Notes under the pieces: model-generated
What the model saw: the letters and a program-made list of their open reading frames with translations, nothing else
Told to the model about the DNA's origin: nothing
Databases searched by the model: none
DNA from: Betaproteobacteria bacterium
Lineage (GTDB): Bacteria > Pseudomonadota > Gammaproteobacteria > Burkholderiales > Rhodocyclaceae
Direction: 5' to 3'
NCBI GenBank assembly: GCA_028868235.1
Contig: JAGWUW010000005.1
Location: 1-25,095, forward strand
Length of the DNA: 25,095 bases
Program-made: the position numbers and the translations under genes
Shown here: one piece after another, positions 1 through 9,139 of the stretch
Layout: the number at the start of each line of letters is the position of its first letter
Position numbering within the stretch: the first letter of the stretch is position 1

Positions 1-2313
1 CGTCTGAATATTCTCGCCTTTGCCGTTGGTATCCTGTGTTTGCAGATGCAGCCAGAGCTTCCCGCCTGGGCCTGGTGGCTGGCGGGGGGCGTTCTCCTGA
101 TGGTGCCCTGTCACTTCTGGCAAGCTTGGCCTGTACGCTTACTGGCAGCAGTCGGTTGCGTCGCCATCGGGTTTTCCTGGGCTGCCTGGCGTGCAGAACT
201 TCGGTTGGCTGACCATCTCGGTGAGGATTGGGAAGGACGCGACCTCGAGGTGGTCGGTGTTATAGCCGGATTGCCGCAGGATTTTGCCGGCGGCACCCGT
301 TTCGAATTCGATGTGACCAGCGTTTCAGCAGGAGCAGCACTGCCGGGCAGGCTGATGTTGTCCTGGTACCCCGGGCGGCGCGATACCGAGGGGCCGGAGC
401 CACTCGTCTTCCGGCCGGGTGAGCGCTGGCAGTTCACTGTTCGCCTGAAGCGTCCGCACGGCAACGCTAATCCGGGTGTTTTTGACTACGAGTCCTGGTT
501 GCTCGAACGGAATATCCGGGCTACCGGCTACGTTCGCCCGAGTCAGCCGAAACGCCAGTCAGCCATGGTATGGCAGCCGGACTATGTTATCGAGCGACTG
601 CGCCTTATTGCACGCGAATCGTTTGGGCGGGTTCTACCTGAAGCTGCGTATCCATTTGCCGGTGTGCTCGTCGCGTTGACGGTGGGCGATCAGAAAGCGA
701 TCCAGGGTAATTTGTGGACGACTTTTAACCGGACCGGAACTACGCACTTGATGTCGATCAGCGGTTTGCATGTCACCATGGTGGCGGCAATTTTCGGTTG
801 GTTGCTCTCCTTCGCCTGGCGTCGCGTGCCGGCCTTGACACGGCGCTGGCCGGCCCAGAAGGCTGGTGTGTTGGCAGCTTGTTTAGCTGCCTTCATCTAC
901 ACTTTGCTGGCTGGGTTTGGCGTCCCGGCACAGCGTACGCTCTATATGCTGATGGTTGCCGCGGCGGCCAAGCTTTCAGGGCGTCTTGTGGCGGCCAGCC
1001 GGATACTGGCCGTGGCGCTGTTGGTTGTCCTCCTGGTCGATCCTTGGTCGGTTTTGGCTTCCGGTTTCTGGCTTTCCTTCGGTGCGGTCGGTGCATTGCT
1101 CTATGTCGGTTCGGCCCAGGTTGGCGAAACGGTCGGTTGGCGGGAGAAGGTCCGTGCTTGGGGTGTTGTCCAGTGGGCGGCAACGCTGGCGTCGTTACCG
1201 GTCCTCTTGCTCGTTTTTCAGCAGTTCTCGCTGGTTTCACCGCTAGCCAACGCTCTAGCCATTCCGGTGGTCAGCTTCATCGTCACCCCGCTGGCCCTGC
1301 TCGGAGCGCTGATTCCCTGGTGGCCGATCCTGGCGTTGGCCCATCAGGTGCTCGCTTGGTTGATGATGTTCCTCGACTGGTGCGCGACCTGGCCGGTCTG
1401 GGTGGCGCCAGCGCCGTCGTTGTGGGCGGCGCTAGTGGCCGCCCCGGGGGTCGCCATCTGCTTATTGCCGCGCGGCTATCCGGGGCGCTGGCTAGGTGGC
1501 TTGATGCTGATGCCGGTAATTTTCTGGCCTGTGGACAAACCGTCTGTCGGCACAGCATGGGTTACGGTTCTCGATGTCGGACAAGGGTTGGCTACGGTCA
1601 TCAGGACGCGGGAGCATACGCTGATCTACGACCCTGGGCCGCTGTACAGTGCCGAATCGGATGCTGGGCAGCGCGTGGTGGTGCCCTATATGCGGGCGCA
1701 GGGGCTGTTCCATATCGATATGCTGATGGTGACGCATCGAGACACGGATCATTCGGGGGGCGCGGCATCGGTATTGTCAGCGCAGCAGGTGGATGCGGTG
1801 CGCTCATCTTTGCTCGGAACGATGGGCGAACGCTGCATCGCCGGTCAGCGCTGGTTCTGGGATGGTGTGCTGTTCGAGATCTTGCATCCGGCTGAAGGCG
1901 CCTATGCCGGCGAAGCGAAACCCAATCATCTGTCTTGTGTCCTGCGTGTCGAGGCCGGCGGGCGGCGCATGCTGCTTACCTCGGATATTGAGGCGTCCGA
2001 CGAGGCGGCCTTGCTTGACCGCTATCCGGGCGAACTGGCCGCAGAGGTCATGTTGGTTCCGCACCATGGTTCGAAAACCTCGTCGACGCCGGCCTTTCTC
2101 ATGGCCGTGGGCGCCGGCGAAGTGATCGTTCCGGTCGGCTACCGCAATCGGTTTGGTCATCCCAAGCCGGAAATCATGGCTCGCTACGAGGCGATGGGCG
2201 CCAGAGTCTGGCGAAGTGATCGTGATGGTGCCGTGCGCGTTGTGATGGATGCCTCGCAGATATCCATCTCGGCCTGGCGGCAAGAACATCGTCGCTATTG
2301 GCACGGCCGGTGA
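1..2313 (+). CDS. comEC: ComEC/Rec2 DNA internalization channel (5' end just cut by window edge)
   Basis: Inner-membrane channel thought to carry single-stranded transforming DNA into the cytoplasm during natural competence. The frame is open from position 1 (residues RLNILAFAVG...), so probably only the initiator codon lies outside; the first in-window ATG is at 40 and gives 757 aa. Order of parts: an N-terminal hydrophobic segment with a DUF4131-like soluble region (about residues 15-190), the polytopic Competence domain containing the hallmark LMSISGLHVTM stretch (about 240-500), and a C-terminal metallo-beta-lactamase-like domain (about 515-750). The latter has the metal motif HRDTDHSGG (H579, D581, D583, H584 counting from position 1) and the HHGS motif (H688-H689), which suggests an intact nuclease-type site. 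Length of about 770 aa is normal for full-length ComEC. The two hydrolase genes follow in the same direction after 25 nt. The family is certain; activity in transformation is inferred. Confidence 0.95.
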   Translation, partial: RLNILAFAVGILCLQMQPELPAWAWWLAGGVLLMVPCHFWQAWPVRLLAAVGCVAIGFSWAAWRAELRLADHLGEDWEGRDLEVVGVIAGLPQDFAGGTRFEFDVTSVSAGAALPGRLMLSWYPGRRDTEGPEPLVFRPGERWQFTVRLKRPHGNANPGVFDYESWLLERNIRATGYVRPSQPKRQSAMVWQPDYVIERLRLIARESFGRVLPEAAYPFAGVLVALTVGDQKAIQGNLWTTFNRTGTTHLMSISGLHVTMVAAIFGWLLSFAWRRVPALTRRWPAQKAGVLAACLAAFIYTLLAGFGVPAQRTLYMLMVAAAAKLSGRLVAASRILAVALLVVLLVDPWSVLASGFWLSFGAVGALLYVGSAQVGETVGWREKVRAWGVVQWAATLASLPVLLLVFQQFSLVSPLANALAIPVVSFIVTPLALLGALIPWWPILALAHQVLAWLMMFLDWCATWPVWVAPAPSLWAALVAAPGVAICLLPRGYPGRWLGGLMLMPVIFWPVDKPSVGTAWVTVLDVGQGLATVIRTREHTLIYDPGPLYSAESDAGQRVVVPYMRAQGLFHIDMLMVTHRDTDHSGGAASVLSAQQVDAVRSSLLGTMGERCIAGQRWFWDGVLFEILHPAEGAYAGEAKPNHLSCVLRVEAGGRRMLLTSDIEASDEAALLDRYPGELAAEVMLVPHHGSKTSSTPAFLMAVGAGEVIVPVGYRNRFGHPKPEIMARYEAMGARVWRSDRDGAVRVVMDASQISISAWRQEHRRYWHGR

Positions 2314-2338
2314 TACATTGCCCATGGAGGAGATGACT

Positions 2339-3193
2339 ATGCAATTCACACAACAAACTGTGCAATGCATCGGCCCATCGGGCCTGCATCGGATGGCTTA
2401 CACCGAGTGGGGTGCCCGCGACAATCCGCGTGTCCTGATCTGTGTTCATGGCCTGACCCGGAATGGACGCGATTTCGATGCGCTGGCAGCAGCGATGTCG
2501 GCGCACTACCGGGTGATCTGCCCGGATGTGGTTGGGCGTGGGCACAGTGGTCGTTTGCGCGACCCTGCTGGCTATGGCATTCCGCAGTACGTGGCAGACA
2601 TGGTGACGTTGATCGCCCGTCTCAACGTCGATAGCGTGCACTGGGTCGGCACTTCTATGGGGGGGCTGATCGGGATGGCACTGGCGGCGCAGGAAGGGGC
2701 GCCTATCCACAAACTGGTCCTCAACGATGTCGGTCCGTTGATCACCGTTGAATCGTTGCAGCGCATCGCCACCTATGTCGGCACTGATCCGACCTGGACG
2801 ACCTTCGACGAGGCGCTGGCTTTCGTCAAGTTTGTTAGCATGCCCTTCGGCCAACTGACCGAGGCCCAGTGGTATCACCTTACCGAAACCAGCGTCCTCC
2901 AGCGCCCGGATGGCCGCTGGGCGTTCCGCTACGATCCGCGCATTGCCGAGCCATTCCGGGCAGCTTTTGTCGACAAGGATATAGACTTGTGGCCGGTCTA
3001 CGATCAGCTTGCCTGCCCGACGCTGGCCATCCGGGGGGCGGAATCGGATTTGCTGACTGCCGAGACCTGGCAGAATATGGGGAGCCGCGGGCCATGCGCC
3101 CGTTTGGCTGAAATTCCTGGGGTGGGGCACGCCCCGATGTTCCAGTCGGATGACCAGATCGATATCGTCCGAGATTTTCTGTTGAGCGCATGA
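2339..3193 (+). CDS. alpha/beta hydrolase (284 aa)
   Basis: Cytoplasmic alpha/beta-hydrolase fold enzyme of unknown substrate; the family includes esterases, lactonases and C-C bond hydrolases. The catalytic triad is visible: nucleophile S106 in GTSMGG, acid D237 in RGAESD, and H264 in GVGHAP. The oxyanion-hole region is the VCVHGLTRNG type near residue 40. There is no signal peptide. I chose the ATG at 2339 because GGAGGAG at 2326-2332 sits 6 nt upstream; in-frame ATGs at 2324 and 2333 lie inside or abut that Shine-Dalgarno and are less likely. It begins 25 nt after comEC and its stop overlaps the next gene's start (ATGA at 3190-3193), so the pair is translationally coupled. No known pathway can be assigned from sequence or context; a generic carboxylesterase or 2-hydroxy-dienoate-type hydrolase is equally possible. 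Confidence 0.88.
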   Translation: MQFTQQTVQCIGPSGLHRMAYTEWGARDNPRVLICVHGLTRNGRDFDALAAAMSAHYRVICPDVVGRGHSGRLRDPAGYGIPQYVADMVTLIARLNVDSVHWVGTSMGGLIGMALAAQEGAPIHKLVLNDVGPLITVESLQRIATYVGTDPTWTTFDEALAFVKFVSMPFGQLTEAQWYHLTETSVLQRPDGRWAFRYDPRIAEPFRAAFVDKDIDLWPVYDQLACPTLAIRGAESDLLTAETWQNMGSRGPCARLAEIPGVGHAPMFQSDDQIDIVRDFLLSA

Positions 3194-3957
3194 AACACAT
3201 TACCGTCAAAGGTCTGAAACTTGAGTACCGCGATTACCCTGCCACGCTTGCAAACCAGCCAACCTTGCTTCTCCTGCACGAGGGACTGGGATGCGTCACC
3301 ATGTGGCGTCATTTTCCGGAAAAGCTAGCAGAAAAGACAGGCTGCCGCGTCATCGTCTGGTCGCGTGCCGGCTATGGTGGTTCGGAGCCTTATTCCGAGC
3401 CACGGACGCGGCACTACATGCACCGCGAGGGCGAGGAAATGCTACCAGCCTTCATCGCTGCATTGGGTATCGAACGGCCGCTGCTGATTGGCCATAGCGA
3501 TGGGGGCAGCATCGCCCTCATCTTCGCTGGCGCTTTTCCGGAGGTACCGCTTGGTATCGCCGTTATGGCGCCGCACGAATTCGTCGAGGCGGTTACACTG
3601 GCTGGTATTCGCGAAGCGCGTACGGCTTGGGCGACTACCGATATGCCGCAGAGGCTGGCCCGCTATCATCATGAACGGACCACGCAGGTTTTCGCCGACT
3701 GGAACGATACCTGGCTGTCGCCGGACTTTCGCGACTGGAACATTGAGGCCTATCTGCCGCGTATCCGCTGCCCAGTATTGGCTATTCAGGGCGAGAATGA
3801 CGAATATGCAACGATGCGTCAGATCGATGCAATCGCCGAACGGGTACCGGGTACCGAACTCATCAAGTTGGCCAACTGCGGCCATTCCCCGCAACGGGAT
3901 CAGGAATCCGCTGTGTTGTCGGCACTGGCCGGTTTCGTCAAGAAAGTCAGCGTCTGA
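3190..3957 (+). CDS. alpha/beta hydrolase (255 aa), coupled to preceding hydrolase
   Basis: Second alpha/beta-hydrolase, 255 aa, cytoplasmic (no signal peptide). Triad residues are S103 in GHSDGGS, D204 in GENDEY, and H232 in CGHSPQRD; the HEGLGC segment near residue 31 is the usual oxyanion-hole loop. Its ATG overlaps the stop of the upstream hydrolase (ATGA), the classic arrangement for coupled translation. The GHSDGG nucleophile elbow and the length fit the small hydrolase group often annotated only as alpha/beta fold hydrolase. The two neighbours have different elbows and lengths and look like distinct subfamilies, not a recent tandem duplication. Substrate unknown. No hairpin followed by a T-run is visible after the stop; the next gene begins 106 nt downstream. 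Confidence 0.87.
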   Translation: MKHITVKGLKLEYRDYPATLANQPTLLLLHEGLGCVTMWRHFPEKLAEKTGCRVIVWSRAGYGGSEPYSEPRTRHYMHREGEEMLPAFIAALGIERPLLIGHSDGGSIALIFAGAFPEVPLGIAVMAPHEFVEAVTLAGIREARTAWATTDMPQRLARYHHERTTQVFADWNDTWLSPDFRDWNIEAYLPRIRCPVLAIQGENDEYATMRQIDAIAERVPGTELIKLANCGHSPQRDQESAVLSALAGFVKKVSV

Positions 3958-4006
3958 TCGACCATAGAAACGGTAAGCGCCCCGCTGGTTAATCTTCGTT
4001 TTCCGC

Positions 4007-4012
4007 TATAGT
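4007..4012 (+). promoter_or_regulatory. possible -10 box (TATAGT) ahead of the hybrid kinase gene
   Basis: In the 106-nt gap between the hydrolase stop and the kinase ATG, TATAGT at 4007-4012 matches five of six bases of a sigma-70 -10 box. The sequence 16-17 nt upstream (about 3984-3990) is a poor -35 match, so an activator or a different sigma factor would be needed. Position is sensible: transcription would start near 4019, leaving a leader of about 45 nt containing the GGGAGGAG ribosome-binding site at 4049-4056. Confidence 0.3.
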
Positions 4013-4063
4013 GTTGCGAGGATAGATAGAAATAATAAGCCCTAAGGCGGGAGGAGCGGAGCG

Positions 4064-7000
4064 ATGAGGGTCTTCCACACTCAGTGGAAGCTGCTGAGCG
4101 TTTTTCTTGCAGTCCTGGCGTTGGTCATGGGATACAACATCCATGATTCGCGCCGCGTCAAGACTGCAGAAGAACGCGTGCACCTCTCGAATCTCGCTGC
4201 GATCTCGGCTGACATCCTCGAACGTCGGTTAACGGGTGTGGACCGCTTGCTGCAATCCATGATCGACCGAGTTCCGGCCTGGGCTGCTGCGGGCGATGGG
4301 TGGCAAGGGGCCAATATTCAGCTCTCGCAGCTGGCAAATCTAGGTCATGGCACCGATATCTTGATGATTGCGGGACCGGATGGTCGCGTCCTGTCCTCTA
4401 ATCACTCTGAACTGATCGGCCAGAATTTTGCCCACCGCTACTATTTTCATGCCGCCAGGGATGCGCGTAGTGGTGATACACGGGTCGTTTCCCCACCCTT
4501 CCAGACGGTATTCGGCGACTACACTTTCACGATCTCGCGGAAGCTGCTCGATAACGATGGGCGTTTCGCTGGCGTTGTCATGGCGACCATGGACATGCCC
4601 TTCATCGGTCAGTTGCTTGAACGCACTTTATATGCGGCCGATATGTGGACGGCGCTGGCGCATGGTAACGGCATCCAGATCATCATGGTGCCGACACGTC
4701 CGGGGCACGCAGGCAAGAATCTCGCGGTGCCGGGTTCCTTTTTCTCACGCCACATCGCAACCGGCAACAGCGATAACACCCTGACCGGGGTTATTTCCGC
4801 CACCGGCGAAGATCACCTCATGGCATTGCGGACGATCCAGCCCGGCGGACTCCAGATGGATTTTCCTCTGATCATTGCCGTCGGGCGCGATACCAACGCC
4901 ATGTTTGCTACCTGGCGCCAGCGGGCCACGATCTGGCTGCTGACCTATCTGAGTATTGCCCTGATCGCCTGCCTCGGGCTCTGGTGGTATCAAAAGGGCC
5001 AGCGCCGGGATTGGGAAACCATCCTGCGTAAGCAGGCACTGGTCGATACGGCGACCGATGGCATTCATGTTCTCGATGCCGAGGGTAAGATCGTCGATGC
5101 TAATCCGGCATTTTTGGACATGGTCGGCATGTTGCCGACAGAAATCGGCAGGATGGAGATTGATGCCATTGACGTGAACCGTTCGTGGCAACACATTCGG
5201 GATGAAATGGCTCGCTTGGGCGCTTCGGGGGCGACGCTGCGCCTGGAAACCCGCCACCGCCATCGCGATGGGCATCTGATCGACGTCGAAGTCAGTTGTC
5301 GGGGCTTGGCTATTGATGGAGCGTTCCTCATTGTCGCTTCGTCACGCGACATCAGCCAACGCAAACTGGCGCTCGAAAAACTGGCACAGCGGGAACTGGA
5401 ACTCAAGACCATCATCGATACCGAACCGGAGTGCGTCAAGTTGCTCGATGCCGAAGGTGTGCTGCTGCTGATGAATCCCGCCGGGCTCGCAATGATCGAC
5501 GCCGAATCGCTGGACCAAGTGGCCGGTCACCCGATTACGGAATTGGTTGTGCCCGAGCATAGGGAAGCTTTCATGGAGCTGTCGCGGCGCGTGTTCATGG
5601 GTATCTCGGGAACCCTGGAGTTCGAAATCATTGGCCTGCGCGGTATGCGCCGCTGGATGGAAACCCACGCCGTGCCGATGCGCGATACGCAGGGGAGAAT
5701 CACCACCCTGCTTGCCGTGACCCGCGATATCAGCCGGCGCAAGGCGGCCGAGAAAGAAGTGGCGAAGCTGCATCAAGCCGTAGAACAGAGTCCGGAGGGC
5801 ATCTGCATTACCGATGCCGATGGGACTATCGAGTACGTCAATCGCGCGTTCATGGTGAGCAGTGGTTATGACTGGGGCGAATTGATCGGCCGCAATCCAC
5901 GTCTGCTTAGCGCAGGGGAGACACCTCGCAAGGTCTATGAGGAAATGTGGGCCACATTGCAATCCGGTGGCGTCTGGGTAGGCGAACTGGTTAACCGGCG
6001 CAAGAATGGTGAAATTTACGTCGAGTCGGAAATCATTTCTCCGGTGCGTCAGCCTGATGGCCGGATTACCGATTACCTTGCCATCAAGCAGGACATTACC
6101 GAGAAGAAGCTGCTTCAGCGCGAGGTAGAGGCCTACCGTGAGCATCTCGAAGAACTGGTCGAAAGCAAGACGGCCGCCTTGCAGGAGGCGAACGCCTCAC
6201 TAGCGGTGTCGCGGGATGCCGCCAACGAAGCGGCACGTTCGAAGGCGGCTTTCCTCTCCAACATGAGCCATGAGATCCGGACACCGATGAACGGCATTAT
6301 CGGCATGCTCCATCTGCTTCGGCGTAGCGGCATGGATGGTTGGCAGCGCGATTGCCTGACCAAGATTGAGCATTCTGCGAACCATCTGCTGGCCTTGATC
6401 AACGATATTCTCGATCTCTCGAAGATCGATGCCGGGAAGCTGTTGATCGAACAGTTACCGATCAGTGTTCCGCAGATTGTCGCCAACGTTTCATCCATCA
6501 TCGGTGAAATGGCGCATGACAAAGGGTTGTCCATCACCACTGATTTGGCAGTTATAACGGAACCCCTGCTGGGCGATGCAACCCGCATTGCCCAAGCCTT
6601 ATTGAACTATGCCTCGAATGCCGTCAAATTCACCGAGCGCGGCAGTATCGATATTCGTACCCATGTCGTTGAGAGCGACGAGTCGGGTGTCCTGCTCCGT
6701 TTCGATGTAACTGATACAGGCCCCGGAGTCGCGCCGGAAGTCCTGGCCCGTTTGTTTCAGGCCTTCGAGCAGGCCGATAATTCGACGACCCGCCTGTACA
6801 AGGGCACCGGTCTTGGCCTGGCCATTACACGGCAGCTTGCCCGCTTGATGGGGGGCGATGCCGGAGCCGATAGTCAACTCGGGCAGGGCAGCATGTTTTG
6901 GTTTACCGTGCGTCTCGCTCACGGCGGGCTGGCAGCAACTAAAATGGATGAACACCCAGCACAGCACGATGCCGAGAGCCTTGTGCGGAGCCGCCATGCT

Positions 7001-7438
7001 GGGGCGCGGGTACTGCTGGTCGAGGACGAGCCGATCAACCAGGAGATTTCCCAGCTCCTGCTTGAAGAAGCTGGTTTGCATGTTGATCTGGTCGGTAATG
7101 GCGAAGAAGCCGTCCGGAGTGTCGAGTCTCTAACCTATGATCTGATCCTGATGGACATGCAGATGCCAGTCATGGATGGCCTGGAAGCGACCCGGAGGAT
7201 TCGTCGCCTTCCACACGGTGAGCAGGTACCGATCCTTGCCATGACGGCGAACGCCTTTGCCGATGATCGCGAACGTTGTTTCGAGGTCGGCATGAATGAT
7301 TTTGTCGCCAAACCGGTCGATCCGGAAGTCTTGTTCCGCAAGGTTCTCGACAACCTGGAAGGCAAGCAGGCCGCTAGCCGAGCAGCGTATTCTGCCGGCG
7401 GTAGCGGGCAAGCGGATCCTGACGGTAGTAGCGTTTAA
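4064..7438 (+). CDS. membrane hybrid sensor histidine kinase: dCache-PAS-PAS-PAS-HisKA-HATPase-REC (1124 aa)
   Basis: Senses an extracytoplasmic ligand and autophosphorylates, then passes phosphate to its own receiver. Order: TM1 about 8-26; periplasmic double-Cache-like region about 40-280; TM2 about 290-309; three PAS domains (about 325-440, 450-565, 570-690), each ending in a D-I-(S/T)-x-(R/K)-(R/K) type linker; coiled coil 690-725; HisKA with phosphoacceptor H736 in SHEIRTP; HATPase with N-box N848 and the G-box DTGPG; receiver with acidic E987-D988, phosphoacceptor D1031 and K1083. All catalytic residues are present. The ATG follows GGGAGGAG at 4049-4056 by 7 nt. There is no HPt domain or cognate output regulator next to it. 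Its last 65 bp overlap the 3' end of mtfA on the other strand, giving a low-complexity Gly/Ser/Ala-rich tail. The kinase half is closely similar to the hybrid kinase at 11527-14730. Confidence 0.93.
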   Translation: MRVFHTQWKLLSVFLAVLALVMGYNIHDSRRVKTAEERVHLSNLAAISADILERRLTGVDRLLQSMIDRVPAWAAAGDGWQGANIQLSQLANLGHGTDILMIAGPDGRVLSSNHSELIGQNFAHRYYFHAARDARSGDTRVVSPPFQTVFGDYTFTISRKLLDNDGRFAGVVMATMDMPFIGQLLERTLYAADMWTALAHGNGIQIIMVPTRPGHAGKNLAVPGSFFSRHIATGNSDNTLTGVISATGEDHLMALRTIQPGGLQMDFPLIIAVGRDTNAMFATWRQRATIWLLTYLSIALIACLGLWWYQKGQRRDWETILRKQALVDTATDGIHVLDAEGKIVDANPAFLDMVGMLPTEIGRMEIDAIDVNRSWQHIRDEMARLGASGATLRLETRHRHRDGHLIDVEVSCRGLAIDGAFLIVASSRDISQRKLALEKLAQRELELKTIIDTEPECVKLLDAEGVLLLMNPAGLAMIDAESLDQVAGHPITELVVPEHREAFMELSRRVFMGISGTLEFEIIGLRGMRRWMETHAVPMRDTQGRITTLLAVTRDISRRKAAEKEVAKLHQAVEQSPEGICITDADGTIEYVNRAFMVSSGYDWGELIGRNPRLLSAGETPRKVYEEMWATLQSGGVWVGELVNRRKNGEIYVESEIISPVRQPDGRITDYLAIKQDITEKKLLQREVEAYREHLEELVESKTAALQEANASLAVSRDAANEAARSKAAFLSNMSHEIRTPMNGIIGMLHLLRRSGMDGWQRDCLTKIEHSANHLLALINDILDLSKIDAGKLLIEQLPISVPQIVANVSSIIGEMAHDKGLSITTDLAVITEPLLGDATRIAQALLNYASNAVKFTERGSIDIRTHVVESDESGVLLRFDVTDTGPGVAPEVLARLFQAFEQADNSTTRLYKGTGLGLAITRQLARLMGGDAGADSQLGQGSMFWFTVRLAHGGLAATKMDEHPAQHDAESLVRSRHAGARVLLVEDEPINQEISQLLLEEAGLHVDLVGNGEEAVRSVESLTYDLILMDMQMPVMDGLEATRRIRRLPHGEQVPILAMTANAFADDRERCFEVGMNDFVAKPVDPEVLFRKVLDNLEGKQAASRAAYSAGGSGQADPDGSSV

Positions 7439-8147
7439 GTAGCGTATAGAGATCGGGGTATTCCTCGGCCACCACACCCGGCAATTCGAAAAAACTTTCA
7501 GTCAGCACCGCGAAAAACTCTCCTGGTTCCTCGCTGGCGTAGGGATCGATAGTCGTTTCTTCGCCGCTGTCTACACGCTGGCAGAAATCCTCGTAGGCGG
7601 TGAAAAACACCTGCCGCCACTCGCTCTCACTGATCCCGCTGTGCAGCTTCGGCATACCGTCTGCATCGCCGTTCAGCATGTCCAGCTTGTGGGCGAATTC
7701 ATGGATCACCACATTGTAACCGTCGCCGGCCATCTTGACGTCGTGCCACGAGACGATCAGCGGACCGCCAGCCCAGGCTTCACCGGCAAGTACATCATCG
7801 TATTCGTGCATTACCCCGTTCTCATCTTCAATATTGCGGCGAACGACGAACTCGTCTGGATAGACGACGATGCCAATCCAGTCGCGATAGGCGCCCAGTC
7901 CCAGGCCCAAGATGGGCAGGCAGCCTTGGGCGGCGATGGAGACGCAAATTTCGTTGGTCAACTCCAGCTCGCCAGCGGCGCTGAACTCCTTGGTGGCAAG
8001 GAAAGCTTCAGCCAATTCCCTAAGCTGCTTTTGTTCCTCCGGGTTCAGTACGTCGAGAAAGGGCATCGACGTGACGATTACGGCCCACAAATTGTCGGGA
8101 ATCCGAGGTGATTTTTTGCCGCGCAATGCATCGAGCAACACCATCAT
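7374..8147 (-). CDS. mtfA: MtfA-like zinc-dependent peptidase (M90 family)
   Basis: Cytosolic metallopeptidase; in Escherichia coli the homologue MtfA (about 265 aa) binds the repressor Mlc and so affects the glucose PTS. Visible here: the zinc motif HEFAH at residues 149-153 followed by KLDMLNGDADG, and downstream the family-typical EFFAVLTESFF segment (from E210), which should supply a further metal ligand. The C-terminal [10 protein letters not shown] is also family-like. The start is ATG at 8147 (an adjacent ATG at 8144 is equally possible), giving 258 aa. The open frame extends to 8501, but that extra Arg-rich stretch is antisense shadow within the transporter gene. ATGATG overlaps the transporter's TGA, so the two are translationally coupled. 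The 3' end overlaps the hybrid kinase gene by 65 bp tail to tail. Whether Mlc exists here is unknown. Confidence 0.93.
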   Translation of the reverse strand: MMVLLDALRGKKSPRIPDNLWAVIVTSMPFLDVLNPEEQKQLRELAEAFLATKEFSAAGELELTNEICVSIAAQGCLPILGLGLGAYRDWIGIVVYPDEFVVRRNIEDENGVMHEYDDVLAGEAWAGGPLIVSWHDVKMAGDGYNVVIHEFAHKLDMLNGDADGMPKLHSGISESEWRQVFFTAYEDFCQRVDSGEETTIDPYASEEPGEFFAVLTESFFELPGVVAEEYPDLYTLLKRYYRQDPLARYRRQNTLLG

Positions 8148-9028
8148 CGCTTCATGGTCAGCCAAATGCCGGAGAAGATTAGGCCGATGCCGAGATAGTG
8201 ATACCAGAACGGAATCTCGCCGAGAAATAGGAAAGATAGCAAGGTGCCGAATACCGGCATTAAATGGATGAACAGGCTGGCCTTGTTGGCGCCGACTTCG
8301 GCGACGCCACGGTTGTAGAATATGTAGCCGACAAAACTTGGGAAAACGCCGACATAGGCCAGGGCGGCCAGCGATCCGGCATGAACGTTGATGTATTTTC
8401 CTTGGGCCATTTCCCAGGCGTAGGCCGGGGCCAGAGTGGCCAGGCCGATGGCCACCGTCGCACCGAGCATCAGCATCGGATGCACGCCGGCCGGCCGCCA
8501 AGCCAGAGCGACAGTATAGATAGCCCAGTCGAGCACGGCTACCAGCATCCAGACGTCACCAACATTCAGGTTGAGATGGGCCAGCACGGCGAGATCGCCT
8601 CGTGACACGATGGTCAGCGCCCCGCTCAGCGAAATGAATACGCCAATGGCCTCTGCCCGCCGCAAATGCTTGCCGAGGAAGGCCCAGGAGATAGCGATGG
8701 TGGCGATAGGGACGAAGGAATTGAGCAGTGCGGCATTGGTCGCGGTCGTGCTCTGCAGTGCCAGATAGGCGAAAGTGTTGTAGCCGCCGACACCCAGTAT
8801 TCCGAGAATGAGCAGGGGCTTCCAGCCTTTCTTCAACAGCGGCCACTGTTCCTTGAAGTGAGGCAGGGTCAGGGGAAGGATGAGGATAAAAGCGATCATC
8901 CAGCGCCAGAAGGCGAAGCTCAGTGGTGGAATGTCGCCGCGTACGCCACGGCCGACCACCATGTTGCCTGACCAGAACAGTACGGTTAGGGTGAGCAGCA
9001 GGTAGGGATTGGCAGACAGATTTTTCAT
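8144..9028 (-). CDS. EamA/DMT-superfamily transporter (294 aa)
   Basis: Inner-membrane drug/metabolite transporter of the ten-helix EamA type, probably an exporter of amino acids or another small metabolite; the substrate cannot be read from sequence. About ten hydrophobic segments occur in two repeats, beginning PYLLLTLTVLFWSGNMVVG and with the second repeat starting around DVWMLVAVLDWAIYTVAL. Family-typical motifs are the early FWSGN and the late SLFIHLMPVFGTLLSFLFLGE. I chose ATG at 9028 because the protein starts immediately before helix 1; the longer open frame to 9454 is hydrophilic, runs antisense to relA and is rejected. No Shine-Dalgarno precedes 9028. Its TGA overlaps the mtfA start. 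It is divergent from relA, separated by 111 bp. Confidence 0.9.
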   Translation of the reverse strand: MKNLSANPYLLLTLTVLFWSGNMVVGRGVRGDIPPLSFAFWRWMIAFILILPLTLPHFKEQWPLLKKGWKPLLILGILGVGGYNTFAYLALQSTTATNAALLNSFVPIATIAISWAFLGKHLRRAEAIGVFISLSGALTIVSRGDLAVLAHLNLNVGDVWMLVAVLDWAIYTVALAWRPAGVHPMLMLGATVAIGLATLAPAYAWEMAQGKYINVHAGSLAALAYVGVFPSFVGYIFYNRGVAEVGANKASLFIHLMPVFGTLLSFLFLGEIPFWYHYLGIGLIFSGIWLTMKR

Positions 9029-9139
9029 TGTCGGCGGATTATGCCTGAAGGGTTGCTGCCAAAACCTAGGGAAGACCCGAAGGAGGAATATGAGCTTGTT
9101 GGCATGGAGCGTATCGTGATCGGTCTTATAATTGCACCT
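9029..9139. promoter_or_regulatory. divergent eamA/relA promoter region with two near-start -10-like boxes
   Basis: This 111-bp gap must hold the promoters of both divergent units. On the + strand, TATAAT at 9127-9132 is a perfect -10 hexamer, and the relA ATG begins 7 nt after its last base, which is where transcription would start. On the - strand, CATAAT (9043 down to 9038) lies 9 nt ahead of the eamA ATG. Neither has a convincing -35 at 16-18 bp, and neither ATG has a Shine-Dalgarno. The boxes are seen directly; promoter function is inferred. Confidence 0.4.
9090..9119 (+). other. 9-codon upstream reading frame with strong ribosome-binding site, ahead of relA
   Basis: AGGAGGA at 9081-9087 is the best Shine-Dalgarno in the relA upstream region, but the ATG it serves (9090, 3 nt after AGGAGG) is out of frame with relA. 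It opens a frame of nine codons (MSLLAWSVS) ending in TGA at 9117-9119, 20 nt before the relA ATG at 9140. It could be a leader peptide influencing relA translation, or chance. It has no run of a single amino acid that would suggest classical attenuation. Confidence 0.2.

Noticed and set aside
798..1895. 365-aa open frame on the + strand inside comEC
   Set aside because: It is an alternative frame of a well-supported ComEC; the translation is Gly/Arg/Cys-rich with no recognisable domain, as expected from a GC-rich shadow frame.
2174..3130. 318-aa open frame antisense to the first hydrolase
   Set aside because: The opposite frame encodes an intact catalytic triad and family motifs; the antisense protein is rich in Arg/His/Pro/Gln and unrecognisable.
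8148..8501. N-terminal extension of MtfA by 118 residues
   Set aside because: Arg-rich shadow within the EamA gene; starting at 8147 gives family length and places HEFAH at residue 149, as in E. coli MtfA.
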